NCBI GenBank assembly: GCA_023678885.1
Contig: CM042958.1
Location: forward strand, 15,184,852-15,248,851
Source of the DNA: Pogostemon cablin
Lineage: Eukaryota; Streptophyta; Magnoliopsida; Lamiales; Lamiaceae
Length of the DNA: 64,000 bases
Reading direction: 5' to 3'
A program made the translations under genes and the position numbers. Below are positions 33,021 through 44,349 of this stretch, piece after piece; the stretch's first letter is position 1, and every line of letters starts with the position of its first letter. Under the pieces are notes generated by a model. It did no database searches, was not told the DNA's origin, and worked only from the letters and a program-made list of their open reading frames with translations.

Positions 33021-33300
33021 AATCATAGTTGGCACCCCATCAAATCATAGTTTTTGAAATGCACCCCATCAAATCATAGTTGGCACCCCATCAAATCATA
33101 GTTTTTGAAATTTATAATGATGCACCCCATCAAATCATAGTTGGCACCCCATCAAATCATAGTTTTTGAAATTTATAATGCACTACCGCAGTTATTAATA
33201 CAATCTAATCAAATCATAGCACTACCGCAGTCATTAATACAATCTAATACCAATTAATTCATACCAAATCATAGTTGAAGTTTATAATGCTAGTCATTTG
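33005..33300 (+). repeat. Second tandem array of the U2 3' end
   Basis: At least seven copies of 'caccccatcaaatcatagtt', some followed by 'tttgaaatttataatg', then two copies of 'gcactaccgcag.tattaata'. Built like the array at 28395-28905 but with its own base change (ccatca for ccacca), so it arose separately or was homogenised. Confidence 0.85.
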
Positions 33301-34412
33301 TAATACAATCTAATGAAATTAGTGGCAAGAGTTGATGTTAAATTTCAATTTAAAATTTAAATTTATTTATTTTTTCTGAACTTAGAACCTAATTTTTAAA
33401 TCTTATATTTTTTCTGAGCAGCCACTTAACCTTATAAATTGGAGACATGAATGTTGAGTTATTATAGGATTGATGGGTTGGGAAAGTAACTATTATATCG
33501 AAGGGCTCACACTATTTTACAATATAATTCTCAAACACTCTGCACTCAAGACTCCCTCTAGGATACTCTATCTCTTTTACACTCTCTTACTTATTGTGGA
33601 CGCTATCTAACTTGGGCACTCTATCTTTACATGACACATACATCCCCTATTTATAGTACTGACCAAGCGGTGCCACTAACATATCCACCACCGACTATTA
33701 ATCTCAGTTGCTTATCTAGCCATTGTGAATGAACAACTTTCGGCTATTGTTATGATACACACTGTTGTAGTTTGACTTCCTCCTTGTAATATTAACGTTG
33801 TAATCTTAATTATTACGATTTTATTATTAATATGACTGACTGTTAGCCTACTCGGCTACTCAAACCTACTTTTGTAACTTTTAATTATACCCCGCCTAAT
33901 CAACCTATATAAATCTCACTTTTAGTATAGTGTATATATCTTCTTTTCAATTCTCTTTCGTATCAAATCTCTATCTCTCTGAATTCTCTTTGTCATCGAA
34001 TATATAAATCTCATTTTTAGTATACATATTTTCAATTCTCTTTCGTATCAAATATCTATCTCTCTGAATTCTCTTTCTTATCAAATTTCAATCCTTTTAA
34101 TTCTTTATTTAAGTATTGTCACAGATTCACAGAACACAGGCTTACAGAAGTTTACTAGCATTCCATTTTATTCAATATTCAATCCTTCTAATTCTTTATT
34201 TTAGTATTGTCACAGGACACAAACTTACAGAAGTTTAAGTTTACTAGCAAGCTAGCAGCAGGCCAGCATCCAGCAGAGGGTGAATGGGTGATGGTGCTCT
34301 AATTAATTTCAAATCTAAATCAATCTTCAAATCAGGTTTTATCATTCTTTTATCGTTTTTTTATTGATTTTGTTAATTAGATTTGTTATTTATTTGCTTA
34401 TAATCATCAATC
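33301..34412. other. Intergenic, with a duplicated TC-rich segment
   Basis: 'ttctctttcgtatcaaat' with 'ctatctctctgaattctctt' occurs at about 33950 and again at about 34040. 'ttctttattt(a)agtattgtcac' also occurs twice. These may be leader sequence of the transposase-like frame that follows. Confidence 0.4.
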
Positions 34413-36945
34413 ATGTTTTCTAAAAAATATCCATCGGGTAGTAAAAAAAGAAACAAAAGAAAAAGACTTGAAAATGAAGCTAATTCTCAAAGTTCTCAAA
34501 GGGGTGCTCTTGATAAATTTATAAAGGTTGGTTCTTCAAAAGAAAATGATAAACATGTAGGAAATGAGCAAGAAGAATTAAAAGATAGTAATGAGTTATA
34601 TGATATGAATAAGCTGGAAGTTGAGAATAAAAATAAGTTAAATGAGAATGATGAAGAGAATTTTACTAGAGTAAGTGAAGATGAAATAGTCTTAAATAAT
34701 GATGAAGATCTACAAAACACAGAAATAGATGATGACAATGTTGATAATGAAATTGAGAAACATGAAAATATTATAGATAATGAAGATTATGTGTGAGATA
34801 TATATGATCCTAGGTTATGAGATAATATTGATAATAAAATTAGAGATATATTAGTGGAAAAAGGTCATAGAAGAGAAAATAATTTCACATTTCCCAAAGA
34901 TGAATTTTCTAGACACTTTTCATACACACATTACACAAGAAAATTACCAAATGGTGAGAATCAAGATAGAAAATGGCTTGTGTACTCAAAAAGTGCAAAC
35001 ATGGTGTATTATTTTTTGTTGCAAGTTATTTAAATCAGTGAATAATAAGAACTTATTAACGAATGAAGGCCTCAATGATTGGAAAACACTTAAGTGATAG
35101 GCTTAAATCACATGAAAATGGTATTGAACATATTACTAATATGAAAATATGGATTGATTTGCAAATTAGATTAAATAAAAATATAACTATTGACAAAGAG
35201 ATGCAAAGTCAAATAAAAAAAGAAAAAGAGCATTGAAAACTTGTTTTAGTAAGAATTATTTCAGTTGTGAAATGTCTTGCTAGGCGTAATTTGGATTTTC
35301 GTGGCATGAATGAGAAATTTATCAAGGGAACAATGGAAATTTTTTGGCTTTACTTGAATTAATTTCATAATTTGAGTTAGTTATGCAAGACCATTTTAGA
35401 CGCATTTAAAATAAAGAGATTCATTATCATTATCTTAGTCATAAGATTCAAAATGAATTGATTTCTATGTTGGCCTCAAAAGTGAGAAGTGCAATAATTG
35501 AAAAGGTCAAAGAGGCAAAATATTTTTTTGTGATACTTGATTGTACTTCAGATGTAAGTCATCATGAACAAATGACTTTGATAATTCGTTGTGTAAATAT
35601 TTTCAATTGTCAAGTAAAAATAGAAGAATATTTTGTTGAGTTTATAAAAGTGGATGATACATCTGGATTGGGACTTTCTAATGAGTTGTTATCTACTTTG
35701 GAAATTATTGGACTTGATATTGATAATTTGAGGGGGCAAGGTTATGATAATGACTCCAACATGAAAGGAAAAACCAAGGAGTACAAAAAAGAATTTTTGA
35801 AATAAATCCAAAAGCATTTTATATACCATGTGCATGTCATTCTCTTAATTTGACGGTTTGTGATATGACAAATTCTTGTGTTAAAGCTGTGTCTTTTTTT
35901 GGAGTTGTGCAACTTATGTATACTTTGTTTGGTAGTTCTACTAAAAGATGGAAAATTTTACAAGATCATGTTCTCCAATTAACTTTAAAACCTTTGTCAA
36001 CAACAAGATGAGAAAGTCACGTTAATAGTGTTACAGCTATAATAACCCAACCATGTGAAATTAGAGAAGCAATGTTTGAGTTATCAAGGGTGAGTGAAGA
36101 TGCTAAAACTAGAAGTGAAGATGAATCATTAGCAACACATGAGCTTGAAAATTTTGTTTTTTATTGGGCATGACTATATTGCATGATATATTGAAAAAAA
36201 TTGACATGATTAGTAAGAAATTACAATCTAAGGACATGCAAATTGATTTTGTAGTAAAAAATTTGAAAGGTTTGATATCTTACTTTGAAAAATATAGAGA
36301 GGAAGGTTATGAATCTGCTATTATATTAGCTAAAGAATTTGCATCTAAGATGGAAATTGATCCTATTTTTCCCCCAAAACGTAAAACTTTTAGAAAAAAA
36401 TAATTTGATGATAATTCTCGAGAAGAGTTTCTACAATCTCCGGAGGAACATTTTAGGATCAATTACTTTCTTGTTATAGTTGATATTGCCATTTCATCTT
36501 TAAAAATCAGATTTGAACAATTAGATTTATTTGAGAATATTTTTGGTTTTTTATTTAATTTTAAGAAATTACTTTCATTAGATGATAAGTGTGAATCTTG
36601 TATTAAACTTCAAGTTGCTCTTAAGTATAATGATAAATTTGATATTGAAGCTGATTTATTTTTTGAATTGCAAGTATATTACAACATTGTTTACCTAGAG
36701 AACCAAAGTCTGCAATTGAAATTCTTGAGTTTATAAGAACGTTGGATTGTTTTCCTAATATTTTTATTGCTTATAGAATTATGCTTACTATACCCGTTAC
36801 TGTAGCATCAGCAGAGAGAAGTTTTTCAAAGCTAAAACTAATAAAATCATATATGCGCTCAACCGTGTCTCAAGAAAGATTGAATGGATTGTCAATATTA
36901 TGTATTGAAAGTGAGGTGTTGGAGAAACTTGATTTAGATAACTAA
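34413..36945 (+). pseudogene. Decayed hAT-type transposase (ZMYM1/DUF4371-like family)
   Basis: Broken coding copy of the plant 'zinc finger MYM-type protein 1-like' family, hAT-related transposases. Collinear pieces: N-terminal KKRNKRKRL and GALDKFIKVGS (34413-34796); the TTF-like part FPKDEFSRHFS, YTRKLPNGENQDRKWLVYS (about 34897-35000); DUF4371 core (35458-35805: [33 protein letters not shown]); a middle part (36164-36403: DILKKIDMISKKLQSKDM); and the C-terminal hAT dimerisation region (36742-36945: YRIMLTIPVTVASAERSFSK). At least six in-frame stops or frame changes separate them, so it is dead. I did not find terminal repeats or a target duplication. Confidence 0.85.
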
Positions 36946-37820
36946 TCTGCTTAGAGACCTGCGTATATCTTCCAATCCACCTACTCTACTATGTGATAAT
37001 CGAAGTGCCTTATTCTTGACTCAGAATCCGGTAGCAGGTAGATGTCATTGAAGTGTGTGATACTGTGCCCACTCCTAGTTTCATCTCTCTCTCTCTACCT
37101 GCAAACTTGTAACTCCTTCGTTCACCTATCAACATACATCAACCACTACCACCTTCCAAAATGCATGCTTTAATGGAGTATTAGACACAGATTTTGGGAC
37201 ACTCAAAACTCATAAGTGCATTATCTTGTTGGTAATTTACATGGAGTATTTGTAATACCTGCACTGCACATTCAGTTTAGTCATCAAACAAAATACATCA
37301 TAAGATTGAATAAATTCACCTTGCTAGGCTAGCATGCAACCACTACTTGTTCATCTTTCTACCATCAAACTTGTTCTTGACTACTGTTGAATCAATGGGA
37401 ATGGGCGGACAAAACTGTATTTGTCCTCATTTGCATATAAAATACAGTGGAATGAATATACGGACCAAAAGCAGCCAAAGGACCACATGCACATTTGGAC
37501 AAGCAAGCTAAGCTATAGCCACAGATTAAACACGAATTAATTCACCATTTAATTATCTTCTGCCTTTGAAACAATTAATCTTAAAGCACTAATTACACTG
37601 CATGCTAGGGAACATGCATATTATCATCACCAAGACACAACCAACCGGCCTGAAACTATAAATGAAATTAAGAGCTTGCTTAATGTGATTAGAAAAAAGA
37701 TACATATATGCATTGCAAATTCATTTTCTGATACATGAATTAAACCAAGCTAGACAAAATAGAGAAAAGAGTCCACTCAACATATACATACATATCATGT
37801 ATGATAAGAGGTCCATGGAA
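36946..37820. other. Intergenic, nothing recognised
   Basis: No gene or repeat seen until the duplicated U2 upstream flank begins at about 37821. Confidence 0.4.
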
Positions 37821-37927
37821 ATGGAATTGATGATGCATCAGCTGGTGAAGAAAATTGATGTTCCAATGAAGGCTCGATCACAGAGCAATATCTCGCATCC
37901 TAACTGTGTATTAACAAATGTCTGTAG

Positions 37928-37980
37928 ATCCCACATCGAAGAAACTAAGGAAATATTAAGAGACATGACAGGAATAAAAG
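37928..37980 (+). promoter_or_regulatory. U2 promoter: USE and TATA-like box
   Basis: atcccacatcg at 37928-37938 and aataaaag at 37973-37980, about -77 and -32 from the RNA 5' end. Confidence 0.88.
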
Positions 37981-38004
37981 GAGAATCGGAACACTTAATT
38001 TAGC

Positions 38005-38201
38005 ATACCTTTCTCGGCCTTTTGGCTAAGATCAAGTGTAGTATCTGTTCTTATCAGTTTAATATCTGATATGTGGGTCATTGGCCCACATGATATTAAA
38101 TTTATTTTTTGAGGGGGAGGGCCCATAACGGCAGCTTGCTGTCGGGGCTCTTGTGCGTCGCCTTGGTGTTGCACTACTGCCATGGCCAGGCGCACCCCAC
38201 C
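38005..38201 (+). ncRNA. U2: U2 snRNA, best-preserved copy
   Basis: Starts atacctttctcggcctttt. Carries gtagta for branch-site pairing, perfect stem IIa (atcagtttaatatctgat) and stem IIb (gtgggtcattggcccac), Sm site attttttga, stem III region (cagcttgctgtc) and stem IV (gcgtcgccttggtg .. catggccaggcgc). Length about 197 nt, as for plant U2. The 3' box catagttaaag follows directly. No tandem array of its 3' end follows, unlike the copies at 28214 and 32849. Likely functional. Confidence 0.93.
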
Positions 38202-38677
38202 AAATCATAGTTAAAGTCTAAAATGGTTAACTAACCTTTGTAACCTGATATCAATTACCAGTAGAAATATTTTAATCAATATTTTAATCACTGGAAGGAA
38301 GCTTATAAAATGTAGAATCAGTGTTATGAGGCACTGACAAGGATCACTCAAAAATGTATGAACAAATCACTCAATGTGATGTGTGTGTGTTTGCTTGAAC
38401 GAACTGCATACGAATTTAGAAGTTTGACTATCAATCTAATAGCCTACATCAACTATAGAGATAAGTATCTTATTGTCTGTTTCAATATGGACGGATTACA
38501 AGTGAAAGAAAGCAAATAAAATGCTTAAATACACTTGAACACAGTAAAACTGTCAAACCAGAAGATGCTAACTTGCTGATGCAGTTTTCTTGCTTGCGTT
38601 TGGCTGTAAATCCCACATCGAAGCAATATTAAGAGACATGACAGGAATAAAAGGAGATTCGTAACACTCGATTAAAC

Positions 38678-38740
38678 ATACCTTTCTCGGCCTTTTGGCT
38701 AAGATCAAGTGTATTATCTGTTCTTACTAATTTTAAGTTA
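38678..38740 (+). pseudogene. U2 snRNA 5' fragment
   Basis: First about 55 nt of U2 with the branch-site word changed (gtatta instead of gtagta), ending abruptly after 'tctgttctta'. It keeps a USE (tcccacatcg, 38611-38620) and the aataaaag box. Non-functional as U2. Confidence 0.85.
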
Positions 38741-39264
38741 AAAGCTTATGAGTCCTAGATATATCCTAATTCAATGTTTTTGGAGTTCATATATTACTTG
38801 ACTAAAGAAGTTGGTAGGGCTTTGATACAGTTCATATTAGACTTGACTAATGAATTTGGTAGGGCTTCGATACTAATGGAATTTGGGCTGAAGATGTTCA
38901 TCACTTTACACACTCCCTCTTTCTCAATGTCTAGTATACAAGATTAATTCTTGCAAATGAAGTACAAATTAAACACTTGATCAATTATCTTTTGAAGATG
39001 TGCATTAGTTGCTTGGTGGATAATACTTATAATCAAACGGCTGCAAGTTGCCCCTTCAGCTAATAATTGGAGACATTAATTCTTGTTAGGTTGATTTTAA
39101 AACCTCCCAAGTTTGTGGAGGCTTTCAACATAAGTACACTTGGTACATTTATGGATTTACTTTGAGAATGTTAGAAGCAGGTGGTTCATAGTTTAATTTA
39201 GCAAAAAATTTATCCCAAATGCATAGCAAAATAACAGGGAAATATTGTTGTATAATTTGTTTGC

Positions 39265-39375
39265 ATACTTACTCGGATGAGGTCAGTGGTATAGGGAAAC
39301 ATCAAGGTTCATGACCAAGTTGACCTCAATTGGGTGTCCATAATGTGCGTTAGTGGGGATGCTAACATAGGGAAA
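39265..39375 (+). pseudogene. U1 snRNA pseudogene
   Basis: atacttactcggatgaggtc keeps a damaged 5' end (extra t in acttac-t-cg), then diverged stem I/II sequence; no Sm site or 3' stem. Its upstream flank (about 39105-39240: 'cctcccaagtttgtggaggc', 'ttatggatttactttgagaa', 'tttatccca') is a diverged copy of the functional U1 flank at about 25625-25755. The USE has decayed (tcccaaatgc). Confidence 0.75.
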
Positions 39376-39679
39376 CACTCGTCCTCAAAATAGACACATG
39401 AATCCACCAAAAATTGTAAGACATCCATTATTCAACTCTACCCAAGCTCCCATTCAAGTTAGGGGCACACACAACCGTCTCACGATAAAACCATTGTACG
39501 TTTTCGTAATTAGTTATCACTATTTATCAAAGACGTTACTACAGTTCTTTTAAAATGCTATCACTTTTTATTTATATACTATAAATTGTTCATAAAATTG
39601 TTCACAGTACCATTATTACTTTTTATCTGTCTTATGGAAGTCATTATGTCAGACGTCTCGTACAACCTTTGCCTTCAAG
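39376..39679. other. Spacer, no gene
   Basis: Contains a 'cgtctcac' type repeat remnant (about 39475-39665, inverted words at the two ends). Nothing else recognised. Confidence 0.4.
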
Positions 39680-39838
39680 GAGTGAGGCTCCTATGCCCCC
39701 GGGATATCGTGTCCCCATGTCCCAATTTAAACCCCTAACAATACATATGATTAAATTATGGAGGGGGAGAGTTGGGGACACTCTATTCTTATGTTCTCAT
39801 GGGGGCACGGTGTGTCCCCGGGGCACATGAGCTTTTCC
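39680..39838. mobile_element. Foldback MITE, 'gtgccccgggg' family
   Basis: Left end gagtgaggctcctatgcccc, right end ccccggggcacatgagcttt; core 'cctaacaatacatatgatt' and 'ggagggggag'. No exact target duplication. Confidence 0.65.
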
Positions 39839-39983
39839 CTATGGGTGATTTTTCTTTTCAAACATATCTATTATTCAACCTCAGAGCGTTTTTTTTAAAT
39901 TTATTTTATCAAGTAAAGTTCTATTTATCAAATCAAACTATTGCATGACATGTAATATATAGGATGAATAAAAAATAATAGTA

Positions 39984-40339
39984 TGATAGAGATGCAGAAA
40001 TAGTAAATAAAATACACAAAAGTAATCTCTCAAGAGGACAAAAGTAATCTCTCAAGAGGGCCAAGGAGAATAGATTCTCCGCCACAAGCCGTAAGACTGC
40101 ACTCCTTCAAAGAAGGTTACAAAGATAACTCTGTCACAAACCAATAAGGTTGCAAATAGATATTTCTTATTGATGACTTCCCTACTACATATGGTACTTA
40201 AATAAGCTGAACAGACCGTAGGTCCACAATCATAACCCTAACACTAATGACTGAACAGCAGGAATATGAATTAGGAAATAAGAAAACTAAATAATCTAAT
40301 TAAAGGCTTGAAATAAAATACTAAAACAACTCTCCATCA
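39984..40339 (-). repeat. LTR (3' LTR of the gag-only element)
   Basis: 356 bp, clearly alignable to 41522-41952. It has a small internal duplication ('caaaagtaatctctcaagag' twice, about 40016-40058) absent from the other LTR. Confidence 0.85.
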
Positions 40340-40399
40340 ACTGCCTCCGTCTCCAAACAACCTTGACCTCAAGGCTGCAACAAGAAAATAACCCAACGA

Positions 40400-41491
40400 T
40401 TAACCACATTCCTTGTTGTCAATGGTGTCTGAAAGGGATGGTCGGGCACCCTCAATGAGATCCTCCGGCTCGAGAAGGAGCAGGATACACAATTGTTTGG
40501 CGGCAAACCTATGCAACGGCCCCCAAGACAGACCGCAGCTGAAACATCGTCCCTTAGCACAGTAGTCGCGGGCTTCCTCCACTGTTAAGTGACAGACATT
40601 TCGATGGGGTAGTTGTACAGAATTAGTAGGAGGGCCTGACTGTGGATGGGTTGGTTGATGAGGGACACGAGCAGGTGGAGGATGATGAGAATACGTAAGG
40701 TTCCCAAAAGAAGAAGAAGAGTGAATAGCATGGGAGACTCGACGTGCCGCTTGGATGGCAGTAAACATATCTGCCAAGTCCGAGTCAGGAATACCATCAC
40801 GAATGGCCTCTTGAAGCCCCTAAAAACATCCCCCAAGTATTGTTCGGAAGGGAGGAAAGGAAGTTGGGCGACACGTTTTTCAAACAAAGCAACATAATCA
40901 TCAATCGTACCGGTTTGGCGCGTTGCTTGCATGGCTTCATACGCATTGATGGCTGAACTATCTCCAAAATGCTGAATCAAATCCCTAGAGGCCAAGTCAT
41001 TCAATCATTGCGGCGAAGGGCCCATTGAGCCCAAAACATAGCTCTCTCAGACATCGCAATAAGACTGAATTTCACGCGATCACATAAAGGAGTGTTGTGA
41101 ACCAAGAAAAATTGCTCCGCTTGTGCAAGCCTGGCAATGGGATCTGAACCATCAAAAGCAGGAAGGTTCATCTTCGGTAGCGTGACTGACAGTGGTGGTG
41201 GAACAAGGACCGATGCGGCGGCTGCGCCCTCGTGCTGCATAGCAGGCCGTTTGGTCCCAGAAATAGACCCTGCATTAGGAGTTGGATATTCCACCCTTCA
41301 AATTTCCTGAAGAAGAGATCAAATTTGATCTCTATATTCGATACAGATTGAGACAGATCTACGAGAGTGACACCATGGGCCGTTACTGTATCTTGAAGTT
41401 CGCCCAAAGTCCTCTCTAGTTCATCGCATCTCTCCAGTGTTGCTGAGTCGGATCTCTTTTTGCTAGCTGTTATCGATCGGGTGTCAGGCAT
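40400..41491 (-). pseudogene. Gag gene of the gag-only element, frame broken
   Basis: Reading leftward from ATG at 41491 (MPDTRSITASKKRSD). There is a heptad-rich N-terminal part (CDELERTLGELQDTV); then VTLPKMNLPAFDGSDPIA, QWALRRND in a second frame (41001-41294); then HFGDSSAINAYEAM, GTIDDYVALFEKRVAQLPFL (40585-41004), the typical retrotransposon gag core; and finally a cysteine-rich part with CFSCG in a third frame (40400-40777). At least two frame changes interrupt it. The motif order fits Ty3-type gag. Confidence 0.8.
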
Positions 41492-41521
41492 GGGACAAGA
41501 GAAATGGCAGGTCGGACCAAT

Positions 41522-41952
41522 TGATAGAGATGCAAAAACAGTAAATAAAATACACAAAACACACAAAAGTAATCCCTCCACAAGCCGTAAGGCTGCATCC
41601 TTCAAAGAAGGCCACAGAAATAACTCTGTCACAATCCAATAAGGTTGCAAATAGATATTTCTTATTGGGCAAAAGCTTTTGCGCTCCCTGGGACACCTTA
41701 AATTGTAAAGGGGCATGAAAATTACAAAGGCGCACGAAAGATGCTCTGTGTGCCCGGGTGCACAGGAGTCTCACTCTTCTTATTGATGACTTTCTTACTA
41801 CATATGGTACTTAAATAAGCTGAACAGGCCGTAAGCCCACAATCATAACCCTAACCCTAATTACTAAACATCATGAATATGAAATAGGAAATAAGAAAAC
41901 TAAATAATATAATTAAAGGCTTGAAATAAAATACTAAAATAATCCTCTATCA
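41522..41952 (-). repeat. LTR (5' LTR of the gag-only element), carrying a nested MITE
   Basis: 431 bp. Without the insertion at 41668-41776 and its duplicated 9 bp it would be 313 bp. Confidence 0.85.
41668..41776. mobile_element. 109-bp foldback MITE, 'gtgccccgggg' family, nested in an LTR
   Basis: Ends ggcaaaagcttttgcgctcc and gtgcacaggagtctcactc. Target duplication ttcttattg at 41659-41667 and 41777-41785. The sister LTR has the single, uninterrupted 'tatttcttattgatgac' at about 40164, which proves the boundaries. Confidence 0.95.
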
Positions 41953-41957
41953 TAGTA

Positions 41958-42589
41958 TTTTTAATAAAACTAATCAAAAAAGTTTTAAACTTGTATTAAA
42001 TCTTCTCGCATAGCTTATCTCGTGAAATGGATTTCCATTTATCCATAGTATTTGTCACACATGAAATTTTGCCATAAAAGACTAAGAAAATTTTCATGCT
42101 CACGCCATATTAAATACATTTAGCAGCTTTACTATTCAAAAAATACTTATGTGGGATCGTCTCACGTAATGAGTTTCGTGAGACGGATAAAAAAATAATA
42201 TCCAAAGTGATAAAAAGTAGTAATGACATAGTAAACTATTTCATGAATAATTGCATATTATAAACTAAAAGTGTTGCTTTAATTCAAAGTAATTACTAAT
42301 TATAAAAACGTAAAATAATTTTACTATGAAACCGTATCACGCAAGTATTCCTCGTTTCAACTAACCTGAGGAGAAGCAAGCATCCAGGGAAAATGAAAGA
42401 TAAAATAGAATATGGGAAAGAATATTGGAGTATATATTAGGGATGGATGAATATTGGATTTAGTGCCGTCCACTTCTTCTTTTTATCACGCTAACCTAAT
42501 TATTGCTCTTCCTCGCAATTAAACGCTACATGGCTAAATACATCACCACCCTCTCTTATGTGAAAAATGGAGTAGCTAGTGTTCATTTA

Positions 42590-42591
<2 letters not shown>
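41958..42591. other. Intergenic
   Basis: A 'cgtctcacg' repeat remnant spans about 42150-42350 (gtctcacgtaatgagtttcg at the left, accgtatcacgcaag at the right). Otherwise nothing. Confidence 0.4.

Positions 42592-42637
<46 letters not shown>
42592..42637. repeat. (TA)n microsatellite
   Basis: About 23 TA units. Confidence 0.97.
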
Positions 42638-42640
<3 letters not shown>

Positions 42641-43149
42641 TTGAAATATTGTAATTAACTGTAAATTAAAAGAATAAATTATTTCATGAATTATAGAAAT
42701 AAAATTAAATCAGACTCTAAGAAATAATCCAAAGAGATTCATTATCCATCACATGGGTAAAATGATCAAAATTTACTAAAATATACATGCAATACGTTGT
42801 GTGGATTGTCTTGCCTCAAAACTTTTAAGATTAAAATTGTTACAAAAGATAAAATTGAAAAAGTAAAAATATATTAAAATTAAGAGTCACACTGTTGTGC
42901 ACCGGGTACACCGGTGCACCTGAAAAATTTAAGCCATTTGATTAGGATCTAACAATTCTAAACCGTTGGATCATTTCAAATTTTTTTAATTTAAAAAAAT
43001 TAAAAAATGCAATCCGGTGACTTGTATTTACTTTATTTATGATTTCATTTAATGTAATAAATCGTCTCTTCTTAGTAAAATGGAAAACTGTTTCGACATA
43101 TTTGAATTCTTTCTGTGCTATCACAACAGCTACAACAGATTATATTTGA

Positions 43150-43296
43150 TCTCAATCGCCACTGCAATAGATAATAAAAAGCTTTTCTATTTGCAATCCT
43201 CCCTCCTAGATCTTCTTCTCTTCATTTTTGTTGAAGGAAGCCATTTTTTTTAGCTCAAGATCAAGATATAATGGAAGGTGGTCCATCTCTTCTTGG
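43150..43296 (+). other. Leader-plus-first-exon-like sequence
   Basis: A pyrimidine-rich stretch with 'tagatcttcttctcttcatt' leads to ATG at 43271. This opens MEGGPSLL and reaches a perfect splice donor (ttgg/gtaagttt) at 43297. The following about 1 kb is T-rich and intron-like, but I find no second exon before the retroelement sequence at about 44350. It may be a captured or abandoned 5' gene end. Product unknown. Confidence 0.35.
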
Positions 43297-44349
43297 GTAA
43301 GTTTATAGTTTCGAACGGTGGTTTCTTATATTTGAGCGAATTGAGGCAAATTATATTGTGAATTCATGAAAACTAGTCTATATTGATTATAGAATGATGA
43401 CCTATTTTCCTCTTACTTGTAATAATGGAATTTTGTTTTTTCCAAAAAAGTTGAATCTCTGTCTTAGAAATTCCCCCTTTTGGGATACAATGGGACCTAG
43501 TATTCAATTTCAAATAGTAATAGTCTTAGCTCTGTTTTGAGTCTTTTTTTGTGAGTAATTTCCTACTTAAGCATCGCCATAGATTTTTATGCTGCTGCGA
43601 GATTAAGTTAGGTGTTAATGAGAAGGTATTCATCGACACTCCATTAGATAATGGAGAAAATTAATGACAAATGAAAGACTTTTACTTTGAGATTGCGCCC
43701 TAGGATTCGATTGTTGTTGTTAAGATTAAAAGGGATTCAATTAAGTTGAAAGTTGAAGTTCTATTGAATTACAAACTTTTTATGAGTTTGAGTTTGTAGT
43801 GCAGTAGTTGTCTTTCATGAGTCATTGTTTCTATTTTATAGTTCTGTTGGTCTTGTTGAACTTCTTATTGGGGTTTGAGTCAAGAAAATATTTCCAAGTA
43901 TGTTGATTGGGATTGGTTTGGATTTCTATGTTGTAAATGGTTCCATTATGTATGTTTTTTAGATTAATCTGCTAATGAATTAGGCATCTGAGATAATAAT
44001 TAGATGAAAATGCATCTGATCATCTGTTTGTTTACTTCTTTTATCATGTTTTCTGCCCTGTAAACGAGCTTATTTGACAACTTACTAGTCATTTGTTGAA
44101 AAGCTCCGACTGCAGGGCCCTTCAAAGAAGTAGGATAAGAATCGGAAGCCTTCCCACTTTGAATCCTTACAGTTGGTCTAAGGTTGGTTTCGGGTTGTGT
44201 TCGATAAAAGAACTCATGTAATGTATCCTTAGAATCATTTTTAAACTAATCAAGGCATCACATTTTCATGTTACGTATTCAGTGTTTTATATCTAGAATC
44301 TCATGCTGGTGTTGGATTCTCTTACTCAGGAAATGAATCTGATTACATT
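43297..44349. other. Intron-like, no exon recognised
   Basis: T-rich single-copy-looking sequence between the first-exon-like block and the retroelement remnant. Nothing supported. Confidence 0.35.

Larger units (their letters stand above)
39984..41952 (-). mobile_element. Gag-only LTR retrotransposon (TR-GAG type), about 2 kb
   Basis: LTRs 39984-40339 and 41522-41952, each tgatagagatgc...tca, with 5-bp target duplication tagta (39979-39983 and 41953-41957). The internal region of only 1182 bp holds a minus-strand gag frame and no protease, integrase or reverse transcriptase. The right LTR is longer only because a 109-bp MITE plus its duplication sits in it. The class (short plant elements with LTRs and gag alone) is known as TR-GAG. 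Transposition would need enzymes from elsewhere. Confidence 0.85.
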
